Part shown: piece by piece, positions 36,092 through 44,957 of the stretch
Numbering within the stretch: the first letter of the stretch is position 1
How the letters are laid out: every line of letters starts with the position of its first letter
NCBI GenBank assembly: GCA_002683825.1
Contig: NYUD01000057.1
Span: 124,001-188,000 of the forward strand
DNA length: 64,000 bases
Direction of reading: 5' to 3'
Source of the DNA: Planctomycetota bacterium
GTDB lineage: Bacteria > Planctomycetota > UBA1135 > GCA-002686595
Made by a program: the position numbers and the translations under genes
The notes under the pieces: generated by a model
Told to the model about the DNA's origin: nothing
Database searches by the model: none
The model's input: only the letters and a program-made list of their open reading frames with translations

Positions 36092-37465
36092 TCAAGCGGC
36101 CTTGTATGCGGTCACCGGCGCGGGATAGGTGCTGATCGGACGTCTTTGGCACATTTGACGTACGCTTTCTTCGACGCGCGCCTGCAGCTGTGGGGCGAGC
36201 TTGTACGTCTTGTCAGAGACCTGTTCGATCGATGTCAGGACTTCGTGGATGAGGTCGACACACTCGACCATGTCCGCGGGCTCCATGCGCCGGATTGCCA
36301 GACCGTTGGTGCCCAGGCGAATGCCGCTTGTTATGGAAGGAGGTTTCTGGTCGTACGGGATGCGGTTCTTGTTGACCACCAGCCCACAATCCTCGAGGGC
36401 CTTTTCTGCGTTGACTCCGGAGATGCCCTTGGACATCACATCGACAACCACGATGTGGTTGTCGGTCCCACCCGTGATGACGCGGTAGCCCTTGTCCATG
36501 AAGGCTTGCGCAAGGGCTTGCGACAGATCGACGACACGTCGAGCGACCGCATTGAATTCAGGAGTTGCAACGTAGGCCAAACCCCGCGCTTTGGCGGCGA
36601 TTGAACTCTGGTTGGGGGCACCTTGGAAGAAGGGGAAGACCTTCTTCTGAATCACTTGCTCCAGTGTGCGCTTGCCATCGGGGCCGACCTGGTCGAAGTC
36701 CTTTCCGATCATTATCAGACCGCCGCGACCGCTGTACAGCTGCTTGTGCGTGCAGGTCGTGGTGAAGTGCGCGTGATCGATCGGATTAGGGTGCAGACCG
36801 GCGACAACCAGACCTGCGATGTGCGTGATATCCGCAAGCAGGTAGGCATCCACTTCGTCGGCGATCGAACGGAAGCGGGCCCAATCGATCTGGCGCGAGT
36901 AAGCCGTGGTTCCGCAGATGATCAGCTTGGGGCGGTGCTCGCGCGCCAGCGCTTCCGCCTGGTCGTAATCGATCCGCTCGTCCTTCGTCAGGCCATAGCC
37001 GTAGGCTTTGAAGACCTGCCCGGAAATGGACGCCTTTGAACCGTGTGTCAAGTGGCCCCCGGAATCGAGATCCATGCCCAGGAGCGTTTCGCCTGCATTC
37101 AGCACGCTGAACATGCATACCTCGTTGGCGGAGGTCGCTGTCATCGGCTGCACGTTGGCGAAGCGAGCGCCGAAGGCCCGCTTGGCCCGCTCGATGGCGA
37201 GGTTCTCGATTTGATCGATGTAGCGGCAGCCAGCGTGAAAGCGAGCCCCCGGATATCCCTCGGCCGTCACGTTCATCGTCGGCATCGCCTCACAGGCCAG
37301 GGCGGAGGGATCCGTTATGCTCGAAGAAGCGACCATCGTCAGAACGTTGGCCTGCCGGTGATATTCGGCTTCGAGGATACCGAAGAGCTCGGGATCTTCG
37401 GCAGCGAGCCGGTCGATGGCGTTGGCCAAGAAGCGGGGAAGGTGGGGTCTGTAGTCGTGTTGCAT
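36092..37465 (-). CDS. Serine hydroxymethyltransferase-like PLP enzyme lacking the catalytic glutamate
   Basis: A 457-residue fold-type I PLP enzyme that aligns along its length with GlyA. The PLP lysine is K241 in T-C-T-H-K-Q-L-Y-S-G-R-G-G. The H-L-T-H-G and A-E-G-Y-P-G segments are conserved, and the aspartate of V/A-D-I-T-H-I-A-G is present. The 'I-A-S-E-N' motif reads V-A-S-S48-S, so the glutamate needed for folate-dependent one-carbon transfer (E57 in E. coli) is a serine. I infer a specialised role making an unusual amino acid, for example by aldol or retro-aldol chemistry, rather than housekeeping glycine synthesis. It sits between two NRPS genes with 9-17 nt gaps. Confidence 0.9.
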   Translation of the reverse strand: MQHDYRPHLPRFLANAIDRLAAEDPELFGILEAEYHRQANVLTMVASSSITDPSALACEAMPTMNVTAEGYPGARFHAGCRYIDQIENLAIERAKRAFGARFANVQPMTATSANEVCMFSVLNAGETLLGMDLDSGGHLTHGSKASISGQVFKAYGYGLTKDERIDYDQAEALAREHRPKLIICGTTAYSRQIDWARFRSIADEVDAYLLADITHIAGLVVAGLHPNPIDHAHFTTTCTHKQLYSGRGGLIMIGKDFDQVGPDGKRTLEQVIQKKVFPFFQGAPNQSSIAAKARGLAYVATPEFNAVARRVVDLSQALAQAFMDKGYRVITGGTDNHIVVVDVMSKGISGVNAEKALEDCGLVVNKNRIPYDQKPPSITSGIRLGTNGLAIRRMEPADMVECVDLIHEVLTSIEQVSDKTYKLAPQLQARVEESVRQMCQRRPISTYPAPVTAYKAA

Positions 37466-37481
37466 GGTGATGTCTCGCCTC

Positions 37482-40400
37482 TCAGGTTCCCGTCGCCAGA
37501 TACCGCGTGACCTCCTCGTCGGAAAGACCTTGGATCGTTCGCATCAGGCGAGCGACTTCATCCGTGTCGATACCGGTTGCATTGCCGATGACACGCAGGT
37601 GCTTGCACAACAGGGCCACCGTTGCTGTTTCGAAGATGGACCGCAGTTTGATGGGGAAGGGAAAGATTTCGATGAGTCGAGCCTGGATCTGTACGGCCAG
37701 AATCGAATGACCGCCCAGTTCCAGAAACTGGTCGTCGATGCCGACGCGCTCCAGTCCCATGATGTCTTCCCAGACCTCGCAGACGATCTCTTGAAGATCG
37801 TCGGAGGGTGGGACATAAGTGCCGGCCAATGCAGTGCGGATGGGGTCCGGTTCCGGCAGGATCCTGCGGTCGACCTTTCCGTTCGGCGAGAGCGGCATGG
37901 TCTCCAGCGAAACGAAAAAGGTGGGGACCATGTAGTCGGGCAGATCCACTGCGAGGTCTTCCCGCAGCATCAGTCCCAGATGGTGGGACCACTTGGAAAG
38001 GACCGGATCGTTTCCGAAGGACGATGCCTGGGCAGTGAGATCCACCTCCGGACGTATCCTGAAAGCAGAGTTCCCGTGTTGGCTGGCGAGAGGGAGGAAG
38101 GCCGCATCGCAACGGGCCGGGTTGCCGGAGACGCCGTAGCGTAGCTCGAGCGTGAACCCCATATGGGCGGCGAGCTTCCACAGTTCCTCGGGGTCGACGC
38201 CGGAGCCGTGTTTCTCAGCCAGCCGATCGAGTTCGGCGCGAACGTGGCCGGCCGTGGGGTACTTCTTCGGATTTGCGAAGCACTCGAGCGCCCGCATTTC
38301 CCGTAACACACGGGCGTTCGGGAGGTTGTGTACGAGCAGAGATTCGGGCTCCGAGAGCAGCAGTTGCTCGATCTCCTTTGGTCCTGTCGCTTTCTTGGCG
38401 CCATCGAGCTCGACGGCAACGGCCGGTGCCTTGACGACCGGTCCCACGTTCAGGCACACGTCGAAACGGAAGGCGTTCATCTCGTTTACTTCCGCTCCGC
38501 GCCTGAGTTGAATCTCCACGCCACCGATGGCGGGAATGCGCGTCTTCAGCCAGTGGAAGAACTCGGGGGCGACGACAAGCTCTTCCTCCGTGCGCGCCAG
38601 GCGTTCGACCTGCTGGGCCATTCGAGTCGTTTCGAGGTCGTCGTCGGCCTTGAAGAGCTGGATGGAAGCCTGAAAAGCTTCCAGCAGCGGGCGCGATCGT
38701 ATGTCACCGACATAGACGATGCCGCCCGGTCGCACCAGGGACACGGCACGATCCAGGACTTCAGTCAGGTAGTCCATGCTGGGGAAATCGAACACGATCG
38801 AGTTCAAGACCACCGCGTCGAAGGACTGGGGGCCGAACTCACCGAGGTCGTCCGCCATCCGCTGGGAGAGTTCGACCTGCTTGAGGTTCAGCCTCTTCGC
38901 GTGGCGACCCACGTAGTCGAGCGCCACTGGCGAGAAATCGATTCCCACGTACCGTTCACAGCTCGGAGCGAGGCGAAAGAGCAACAGGCCCATACCGCAG
39001 CCGATTTCGAGGATCTCCTTCGGGTTGCGTTCCGAAATGCGCTCGACCGTCTGGTCGACCCAGGTGTGCATTTGGTCAGCCGGGATCAGCTCGCCCGTGT
39101 AGCTGGACTCCCAGCTCGTGATGTTGAACGTCGGATCCTCGATGTCCTTCTCCTCCGAGGTGGAGTATGCGTTGTCGTAAACCACCTGCCACTGAGCGAT
39201 TTGCTCGGTGTGGAGTGCCTCGTTGATATGCGCGCCGTCCCATTCGGGATCCTGTACGACGTAGCCAACGAGCCGGTTCTCACCCGAGGCATCCGGCCGT
39301 GCGACGACGACTGCTTCATGCACCGCCGGATGGGCGCGCAGGCGCGTTTCGATCTCTCCGAGCTCGATGCGGAAGCCGCGTACCTTGACCTGGTTATCGA
39401 TGCGGCCAAGCAGCTCCAGGTTGCCGTCGGGCATCCAACGCGCGAGGTCGCCTGTGCGGTACATCTTCGGGCCCTGGCCCTGCTTCTTGCCTTTGCCTTT
39501 GCCTTTGCCTTTGCCCTTGCCCTTGCCCTTGCCCTTGCCCATGACTCCGGCGAAGGGGTCGTCCAGGAAACACTCCGCGGTCAGGTCGGGTCGCTCGTGA
39601 TATCCACGGCCGACGCCATCACCTCCGAGAAAAAGCTCTCCCGGAATGGCGACCGGCAGCGGTTGAAGATCCTCGTCGAGCACGTAGGCCAACTGGTTGG
39701 CCATAGGCTCGCCATAAGGGATGCTGGTCCACTCGGGATCGACGCTGAGCACCTCGAAGATCGTGGAGTCCATCGAACACTCCGTTGCGCCCCCCATGCT
39801 GATGACCTGGGCGTTGCCGACGAGTGCACGCAGACGATCGGGCAGAGTGACGGGGATCCAATCTCCGCCGAGCAGGACAAGGCGGAGCGAAGGGGGGGCC
39901 TGGTGGGGATACGCTTCAAGATGTTCGACGAGCATCTTGAGCAGCGCCGGAGCCGTGTGCCACGTCGTGACCTCGTGATCGTTGATCAGCTGCGTCCAGG
40001 CGACCGGATCCTGCATGTCCTGCGGAAGCGGCATGACAATCGTGGCACCCGCTGCGAGGGTGCCGAAGATGTCGTAAGCACACATGTCGAAGGAGAGTGA
40101 GGCCAGCGCGATGAGCGCGTCTCCTTCCTTGACACTGAAGCGGCGGTTGAAGTCCAAGAAGTTGTTCACCCGACCGCGGTGGTCGAGAAGAACCCCTTTG
40201 GGTTTGCCCGTCGAGCCCGATGTGTATATGCAGTAGGCCAGATTGTTCGATTGAACGCCGCTGTTTGGACGTGCGCAGGGAGCGTCGACAAGCATCTTGG
40301 GGTCGTCGACACACAGCACCGTTGTCGCCTTCGTGCGTGGCAGGAGCTTCTTCAGGCGTTTTTGAGTCAGGATGATGCTTACGCGCGAATCCTTCATCAT

Positions 40401-41402
40401 CAGCAAGAGGCGCTCACGAGGATAGCTCGGATCCATGGGGAGATAGGCTCCGCCGGCCTTTGCGATGCCCATGAGCACCGCGACCATTTCGAAGGAACGT
40501 TCCAGGCAAGCTCCGACCAACATCTCCGGACCGACGCCTAGCTGCCTCAGGTGGTTGGCGATGCGGTTGGAGCGTTCCTCTAGCTCCCCGTACGTGATCG
40601 TCCCGCCGTCGAAGACCGCGGCGATGGCCTGTGGGTTTGTGTCGACCTGCTGCTCGAACAGCTCGTGCAGGCAGACATTCTTCGGGTAGTCGACTTGTTT
40701 CGCGTTCCATTCCTCGAAGATCAGCCGCCATTCTGCCTCTGTGAGGAACGGCAGAGTTCCTATCGATTCCAGCGGACTCTTGATGAAGGCGCCAAACAGA
40801 GTGTGTAGGTGCCCTACCATGCGCTCGGGCACCTCGATGTCGAATCGTCCCGCATCGTAGATGAGCTCTACGGCGATCTCGTTTCCGGACGACGGGTACT
40901 TCGTGGAGAAGACGAGATCGATATCCTCGCGTGCCTCCATCGGGGGCACGCCGACCGAGAACAGCACCTGAAAGAGATCAGAGGCGCTTGCTGCACCGGT
41001 AGCGCGAACGAGCTCGTCGATTCCGATGGGGTGTTGCCTGACCTCCTCGAGGCCGCGCTTGCACAGTTCGACCAGTTCTTGGTAGGAGGGCTTGGCCGAA
41101 AGGTCGAGGCGCAGTGGAGCGAATCCATCCGTGAGCTGCACGCCGATCACCAGGTCCGGCTGGCGCGTCGTGCGGTAGAGCAGGGCGACACAGGCTGCGA
41201 GGACTCCTTCGAGAGGCTTGGCGCCGAAGTTTTCCAGAAGCAAGCGAAGGTGTTTGCACTTTCGGTCTTCGAGGGAGAAGGAGAGCCACTCCGGCTGAAA
41301 ACTTTTCCTGGCCGTGTGGCGGAGTCTCGGCAGCTTGAGGGCGGGTGGCCGGCTTTCAAGCCTTTGACGCCAATGATCGACGTGTCCGCTAGCGGATGTC
41401 AT
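37482..41402 (-). CDS. NRPS with truncated C remnant, adenylation domain with embedded methyltransferase, and carrier domain
   Basis: A 1306-residue synthetase and the first gene of the cluster. Residues 1-235 are the C-terminal part of a condensation domain; the HHxxxDG half is absent, so this is probably the loading module. The adenylation core has A3 Y-T-S-G-S-T-G-K-P-K-G and an A5 of the G-G-A-T-E type. Just before A7 it carries nine Gly-Lys pairs (622-639). A SAM-dependent methyltransferase is inserted after A8 (about 715-1000; motif I E799-I-G-C-G-M-G), the position of N-methyl or C-methyl domains. A10 is P-N-G-K-V-D-R. The carrier domain has L-G-G-H-S-I with the serine at 1233. My pocket reading (D, M, Y, H, V, L, M, M, D) gives no confident substrate. 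Confidence 0.94.
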   Translation of the reverse strand: MTSASGHVDHWRQRLESRPPALKLPRLRHTARKSFQPEWLSFSLEDRKCKHLRLLLENFGAKPLEGVLAACVALLYRTTRQPDLVIGVQLTDGFAPLRLDLSAKPSYQELVELCKRGLEEVRQHPIGIDELVRATGAASASDLFQVLFSVGVPPMEAREDIDLVFSTKYPSSGNEIAVELIYDAGRFDIEVPERMVGHLHTLFGAFIKSPLESIGTLPFLTEAEWRLIFEEWNAKQVDYPKNVCLHELFEQQVDTNPQAIAAVFDGGTITYGELEERSNRIANHLRQLGVGPEMLVGACLERSFEMVAVLMGIAKAGGAYLPMDPSYPRERLLLMMKDSRVSIILTQKRLKKLLPRTKATTVLCVDDPKMLVDAPCARPNSGVQSNNLAYCIYTSGSTGKPKGVLLDHRGRVNNFLDFNRRFSVKEGDALIALASLSFDMCAYDIFGTLAAGATIVMPLPQDMQDPVAWTQLINDHEVTTWHTAPALLKMLVEHLEAYPHQAPPSLRLVLLGGDWIPVTLPDRLRALVGNAQVISMGGATECSMDSTIFEVLSVDPEWTSIPYGEPMANQLAYVLDEDLQPLPVAIPGELFLGGDGVGRGYHERPDLTAECFLDDPFAGVMGKGKGKGKGKGKGKGKGKKQGQGPKMYRTGDLARWMPDGNLELLGRIDNQVKVRGFRIELGEIETRLRAHPAVHEAVVVARPDASGENRLVGYVVQDPEWDGAHINEALHTEQIAQWQVVYDNAYSTSEEKDIEDPTFNITSWESSYTGELIPADQMHTWVDQTVERISERNPKEILEIGCGMGLLLFRLAPSCERYVGIDFSPVALDYVGRHAKRLNLKQVELSQRMADDLGEFGPQSFDAVVLNSIVFDFPSMDYLTEVLDRAVSLVRPGGIVYVGDIRSRPLLEAFQASIQLFKADDDLETTRMAQQVERLARTEEELVVAPEFFHWLKTRIPAIGGVEIQLRRGAEVNEMNAFRFDVCLNVGPVVKAPAVAVELDGAKKATGPKEIEQLLLSEPESLLVHNLPNARVLREMRALECFANPKKYPTAGHVRAELDRLAEKHGSGVDPEELWKLAAHMGFTLELRYGVSGNPARCDAAFLPLASQHGNSAFRIRPEVDLTAQASSFGNDPVLSKWSHHLGLMLREDLAVDLPDYMVPTFFVSLETMPLSPNGKVDRRILPEPDPIRTALAGTYVPPSDDLQEIVCEVWEDIMGLERVGIDDQFLELGGHSILAVQIQARLIEIFPFPIKLRSIFETATVALLCKHLRVIGNATGIDTDEVARLMRTIQGLSDEEVTRYLATGT
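39487..39540 (+). repeat. Hexanucleotide tandem repeat, nine units, inside the NRPS adenylation domain
   Basis: Nine perfect-length units of TTGCCY (four TTGCCT then five TTGCCC) occupy 54 bases. On the coding strand they encode nine Gly-Lys pairs directly before the A7 motif (Y-R-T-G-D). Because the unit is 6 bp, slippage changes linker length without shifting the frame. Confidence 0.95.
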
Positions 41403-41514
41403 GGGGACTTGTGTGGAGCAAGGTGACTTCGTTTGGGGGGGTAGAAGCGGGGTCGCTATCGGATACCCACCTCACCGATCTCTAGGGTTTCCCGAAACCC
41501 GAGCGCGGTTCCGT

Positions 41515-42282
41515 TCAGACCTTCGTTTCCACCGCCGTAGGGCGTTCATTCACCGCCAAGGTGCGGATCACGCGGCCTGGAATGCCAGCCACGAGCGAGT
41601 GTGGCGGAACGTCCTGGGTCACCACGGCGTTGGCCCCGATCACGCTGTCGTGCCCGATGGTGATCGGGCCCAAAATGGCTGCCCCTGCCCCGACGACGAC
41701 CCGGTCTTCCAGGATGGGCAGGCGGTGTATGGGGTCGCCGTGTCCCGTGAGGCCGAAGGTTACGTTGTGGCGAATCTGGACGTCGTCGCCGATCGAGCGT
41801 GCACCGAGCACGCAACCGCCGTGATGCCAGATACGAACGCGTCGACCCACGCGGACTATATAGGGTAATTCGATCCGGCAGGTCCAGTGGACGATGCGGT
41901 ACAGCACGTTGTAGACCATCGTGCAGGGGATGCGGATCGGCTTGGGCAGTCCCATCCGCCAGTTGCCGAAGCGGTTGGCAGCGACGGCCCAGAAACCCTG
42001 GGCGAAAAATGTTCCGTGGGAGTGCAAGTCCTCGCGGAGCAGGGCTACCAGCCCGATGCCCTCGGGATTCTGGTTGCGATCGCCGCGCATGTTGAAGTCG
42101 ATGACTTCACCCGCGTTCTTTTCGGCGTCCGGCGCTTGTGCAGGCGGTAATTCGGGGTCGATATGGAGGGCTTCCACTGCGAATCGCCGATGAAGTAACG
42201 GCGCTTCGCTTACATCGGACGTTCCCTGCTGCCGATTCTCTTCTTTCCTGCGATTCCCCCCCCCAACTCCGAGAAACTTCAT
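41515..42282 (-). CDS. Serine acetyltransferase-like hexapeptide-repeat enzyme
   Basis: From ATG 42282 the product is 255 residues; ATG 42090 would give 191. The C-terminal two thirds form a left-handed beta-helix with hexapeptide repeats (I-W-H-H-G-G, G-D-D-V-Q-I-R, V-V-V-G-A-G-A, V-I-G-A-N-A-V-V) and the CysE-like H-x-x-x-T-F-G-L-T-G-H segment. The N-terminal 60 residues are low in conservation. Serine O-acetyltransferases make O-acetylserine, the cysteine precursor. Related enzymes acetylate sugars. It lies between the NRPS cluster and the AlgJ/AlgI-like pair, so it could serve either. Confidence 0.8.
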   Translation of the reverse strand: MKFLGVGGGNRRKEENRQQGTSDVSEAPLLHRRFAVEALHIDPELPPAQAPDAEKNAGEVIDFNMRGDRNQNPEGIGLVALLREDLHSHGTFFAQGFWAVAANRFGNWRMGLPKPIRIPCTMVYNVLYRIVHWTCRIELPYIVRVGRRVRIWHHGGCVLGARSIGDDVQIRHNVTFGLTGHGDPIHRLPILEDRVVVGAGAAILGPITIGHDSVIGANAVVTQDVPPHSLVAGIPGRVIRTLAVNERPTAVETKV

Positions 42283-42304
42283 ATCGAGAGAGTCGCCACG
42301 GTCA

Positions 42305-43504
42305 TTGAGTCCCCACGATCTAATTTCCGATGAGACCACCACCCGAGTTCCTGGGCCGGTGGGCATCTTTCTGCGTGTGCTCGTCGCCGTCGCCGCCTTC
42401 GCGGTGAGCGGAGTGGGGTTTCGTCTGGTTGCTTCTCCCTCGGGGGGCGGTCTGGTGGGGGCCAAGAGAGAATTCTGGCGGGACCAGAGACAGCCGTTCG
42501 ACACGGTCTTCTTGGGATCGAGCCACGTCTACCGAGGCATCGTGCCTCGTGAGTTCGACCGCCAGCTGGGTTCCGCCCGGTTTGCAAGCCGGAGCTTCAA
42601 CTACGGCGTGCAATTACCGAGCCTCCTCGAATGTCGTTATCTCATTCGCGAACTCATCTCGGGATCCCAGGGGCTGAAGCGCATCTTCTTCGAATATCAA
42701 ACCCTCACTCCCCAGATCGATCCTCAAAACGCCTTTCAACCGCGGACGTTGTACTGGCACGACCTGGCGAGTACGCGCAGCTCGGTCGAGCGGGCGTTGT
42801 ACTGGGGGGATCGGCTCGGAGACGATTTCGAAATTGTCGAAGAGGCGGCCCAGGGGAGGTCGGTCTTCGCGCTTCTCGATGGCGTGCTTGCGGCCCCGTG
42901 GCGAGTGGCGAACATCCATGTTCAGCACTATCTGGTCGACGCCATGTTCGTCGGTCGAAGCAAGGACTTCGCTCGCGGGTTGCTCGGAAGACAGCACGGT
43001 CAGGCCAGGCGCTTCCAGGACGGGGGCGGCTACATCAGTCTCGAGGAGGAGAACCGTTGGTTGAGCGAACAAGGTCAACCGGACAACCCCTACAGTCGTC
43101 GTAGCAACCACTTCCTGGCCCATCTCAACGAATTCTGGGCCGACGTGCAGGCCCTGCGGACCCTGCCGAAGGTCTTCGAAGATGAGGAGTGGATGAACTC
43201 CGAGCTGACCCAGGTGCACGACCTCGAACTCCTGGAAGCAATAGCACGGGAGGTGACCGAGGCGGGAATCGAGTTCGTCTTGGTCGTGCTGCCGCAGCAG
43301 AGCGCCGATCGGAAAATCGAAGAGCAACTGGCGGAGCGACTCGGTGTTCCCGTTTTGCGCTACAACCGTCCGGGGCGCTACCCGGAGCTATACGAGCCGA
43401 AAATGCGCTTTGATTCGGGGCATCTGTCAGCGGAGGGTGCGCTCTGGTTTACGCGGCAGCTTGCGCGGGACTACGTGAGCTTCTCGAAGCAGGTGCGTGG
43501 ATGA
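42305..43504 (+). CDS. Membrane-anchored SGNH/AlgJ-like protein, partner of the MBOAT acyltransferase
   Basis: The frame begins at TTG 42305 (399 residues); GTG 42359 is an alternative and directly opens the membrane anchor (I-F-L-R-V-L-V-A-V-A). After the anchor, F-L-G-S-S-H-V-Y-R-G is the SGNH/GDS-like nucleophile segment (G-S-S-H). Near the C-terminus D-S-G-H-L-S-A-E-G provides the Asp-His pair. AlgJ, AlgX and DltD proteins of this type complete acyl transfer to an extracellular polymer. The stop overlaps the ATG of the MBOAT gene (ATGA), which marks a functional pair. Confidence 0.85.
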   Translation: MSPHDLISDETTTRVPGPVGIFLRVLVAVAAFAVSGVGFRLVASPSGGGLVGAKREFWRDQRQPFDTVFLGSSHVYRGIVPREFDRQLGSARFASRSFNYGVQLPSLLECRYLIRELISGSQGLKRIFFEYQTLTPQIDPQNAFQPRTLYWHDLASTRSSVERALYWGDRLGDDFEIVEEAAQGRSVFALLDGVLAAPWRVANIHVQHYLVDAMFVGRSKDFARGLLGRQHGQARRFQDGGGYISLEEENRWLSEQGQPDNPYSRRSNHFLAHLNEFWADVQALRTLPKVFEDEEWMNSELTQVHDLELLEAIAREVTEAGIEFVLVVLPQQSADRKIEEQLAERLGVPVLRYNRPGRYPELYEPKMRFDSGHLSAEGALWFTRQLARDYVSFSKQVRG

Positions 43505-44907
43505 TCTTCACCGAGCTGCGCTTCCTGGCCTTCTTCTTGATAGTGTTCGGGGTCTACTGGTCTCTGCGCAGGCACCGGACCCGCAAGCTCTTCCTCCTGG
43601 TGATGAGCTGGGCGTTCTATGGCGCCTGGGACTACCGTTTCCTGTCGCTGATCCTGTTTTCAACGGTGCTGGACTTTGCCGTCGGCGCACGTCTTGAGAA
43701 AGCCTCAATGGGACGTGCCCGCAAGGCGCTCCTGGCGGTCAGCTTGGTAGGAAACCTCGGTGTTCTGGGGATCTTCAAGTACTACAACTTCTTCGTTTCG
43801 TCCGCCTCCGATTTCCTCGGTTGGTTGGGGCTGGGGGTTTCGGACTACACGATCCAGATCATTCTGCCGGTCGGTATCAGCTTCTACACCTTCCAGACGC
43901 TCAGCTATACGATCGACATCTACAGACGCACGTTGAAGCCGGTTACCAGCTTTCTCGACTTCGCGCTGTTCGTCGGTTTCTTTCCCCAGTTGGTTGCCGG
44001 TCCGATCGTACGGGCTTCGCACTTCTTGCCTCAGCTCGAGAAGCCCAAGCTGTTTGCAGACGTCGACGTTCGCGCTTGTCTGTCGCTCTTCCTCATCGGT
44101 TTCATCAAGAAGGGCGTGATTTCGGACAACATCGCGCCCGTTCTCGATCCGGTCTTCGCCGATCCGGCGGCGTTTTCGACCGCCAGCACATGGATCGCAC
44201 TCTTTCTCTACCACGCCCAGATCTATTGTGATTTCTCCGGCTATTCCGATATGGCCATCGCCACGGCCGGATTGTTGGGCTATCACCTGCCCCCCAACTT
44301 CAATTTCCCCTTCTTTGCCAGGAACATCAGCGAGTTCTGGCAGCGCTGGCACATTTCACTGTCAACGTGGTTTCGTGACTATCTCTATACCTCGCTGGGT
44401 GGCCGCCGAGGAACGGGCTTGAAGGCGATGTGGGTGGGGGCCGCAACCATGATGCTCGTAGGCCTTTGGCACGGAGCAGGTTGGCAGTACGTGGGCTTCG
44501 GCGTTCTCATGAGCGCAGCGATCATCCTGTCCCGGTTCTGGGCGATGGCTGTGCCGTCCGGATCGCTCTTACGTCGGACGGTTCGTTTCTTCGGCCCCGT
44601 GATCGTGTGGTATTTCCTCTTCATCAACTGGATCTGTTTCCGCTCGGTGGGGTGGGATCCGGCCATGGACATGTTCCGGATCTTCTTTTTCCTGCAACCC
44701 GGCGGAGCGGCAACGGTGGACCCCGCATGGTTGGGGGTATTCGTCGTCTTCATGGCGGCCCATACGGCCGCCTACCTCCGGCTGTTTGAGCGCGTCGGTT
44801 CGGGGATTTCGGACTGGGTCTACGCCGCGGGCTACGGAGTGGCGAGCGCCTGCGCTTTGATGCTGCTGGCGACGGAATACCAGCCGTTCATCTACTTTCA
44901 GTTCTAG
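43501..44907 (+). CDS. MBOAT-family O-acyltransferase (AlgI-like)
   Basis: A 468-residue polytopic membrane protein with about ten transmembrane segments. The family signature is clear: W-H-I-S-L-S-T-W-F-R-D-Y-L-Y near 285, and the catalytic histidine in G-L-W-H-G-A-G-W near 322. AlgI and DltB move activated acyl groups across the inner membrane for O-acetylation or D-alanylation of surface polymers. It is translationally coupled to the upstream SGNH partner. The target polymer is not encoded here. Confidence 0.94.
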   Translation: MIFTELRFLAFFLIVFGVYWSLRRHRTRKLFLLVMSWAFYGAWDYRFLSLILFSTVLDFAVGARLEKASMGRARKALLAVSLVGNLGVLGIFKYYNFFVSSASDFLGWLGLGVSDYTIQIILPVGISFYTFQTLSYTIDIYRRTLKPVTSFLDFALFVGFFPQLVAGPIVRASHFLPQLEKPKLFADVDVRACLSLFLIGFIKKGVISDNIAPVLDPVFADPAAFSTASTWIALFLYHAQIYCDFSGYSDMAIATAGLLGYHLPPNFNFPFFARNISEFWQRWHISLSTWFRDYLYTSLGGRRGTGLKAMWVGAATMMLVGLWHGAGWQYVGFGVLMSAAIILSRFWAMAVPSGSLLRRTVRFFGPVIVWYFLFINWICFRSVGWDPAMDMFRIFFFLQPGGAATVDPAWLGVFVVFMAAHTAAYLRLFERVGSGISDWVYAAGYGVASACALMLLATEYQPFIYFQF

Positions 44908-44957
44908 CGAGGCTTCCTCTCAATCGGCGCGACCCCGCATCTGCACTGCGACTTCGG

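Noticed and set aside
39487-39540. Tandem repeat considered as a CRISPR-like array
   Set aside because: Units are 6 bp without spacers and are translated in frame; it is a coding microsatellite.
38328-40100. Rightward frame of 590 codons
   Set aside because: Antisense to the A-MT-T synthetase, a GC-rich shadow frame; its Leu-Ala run is only the reverse reading of the Gly-Lys repeat.
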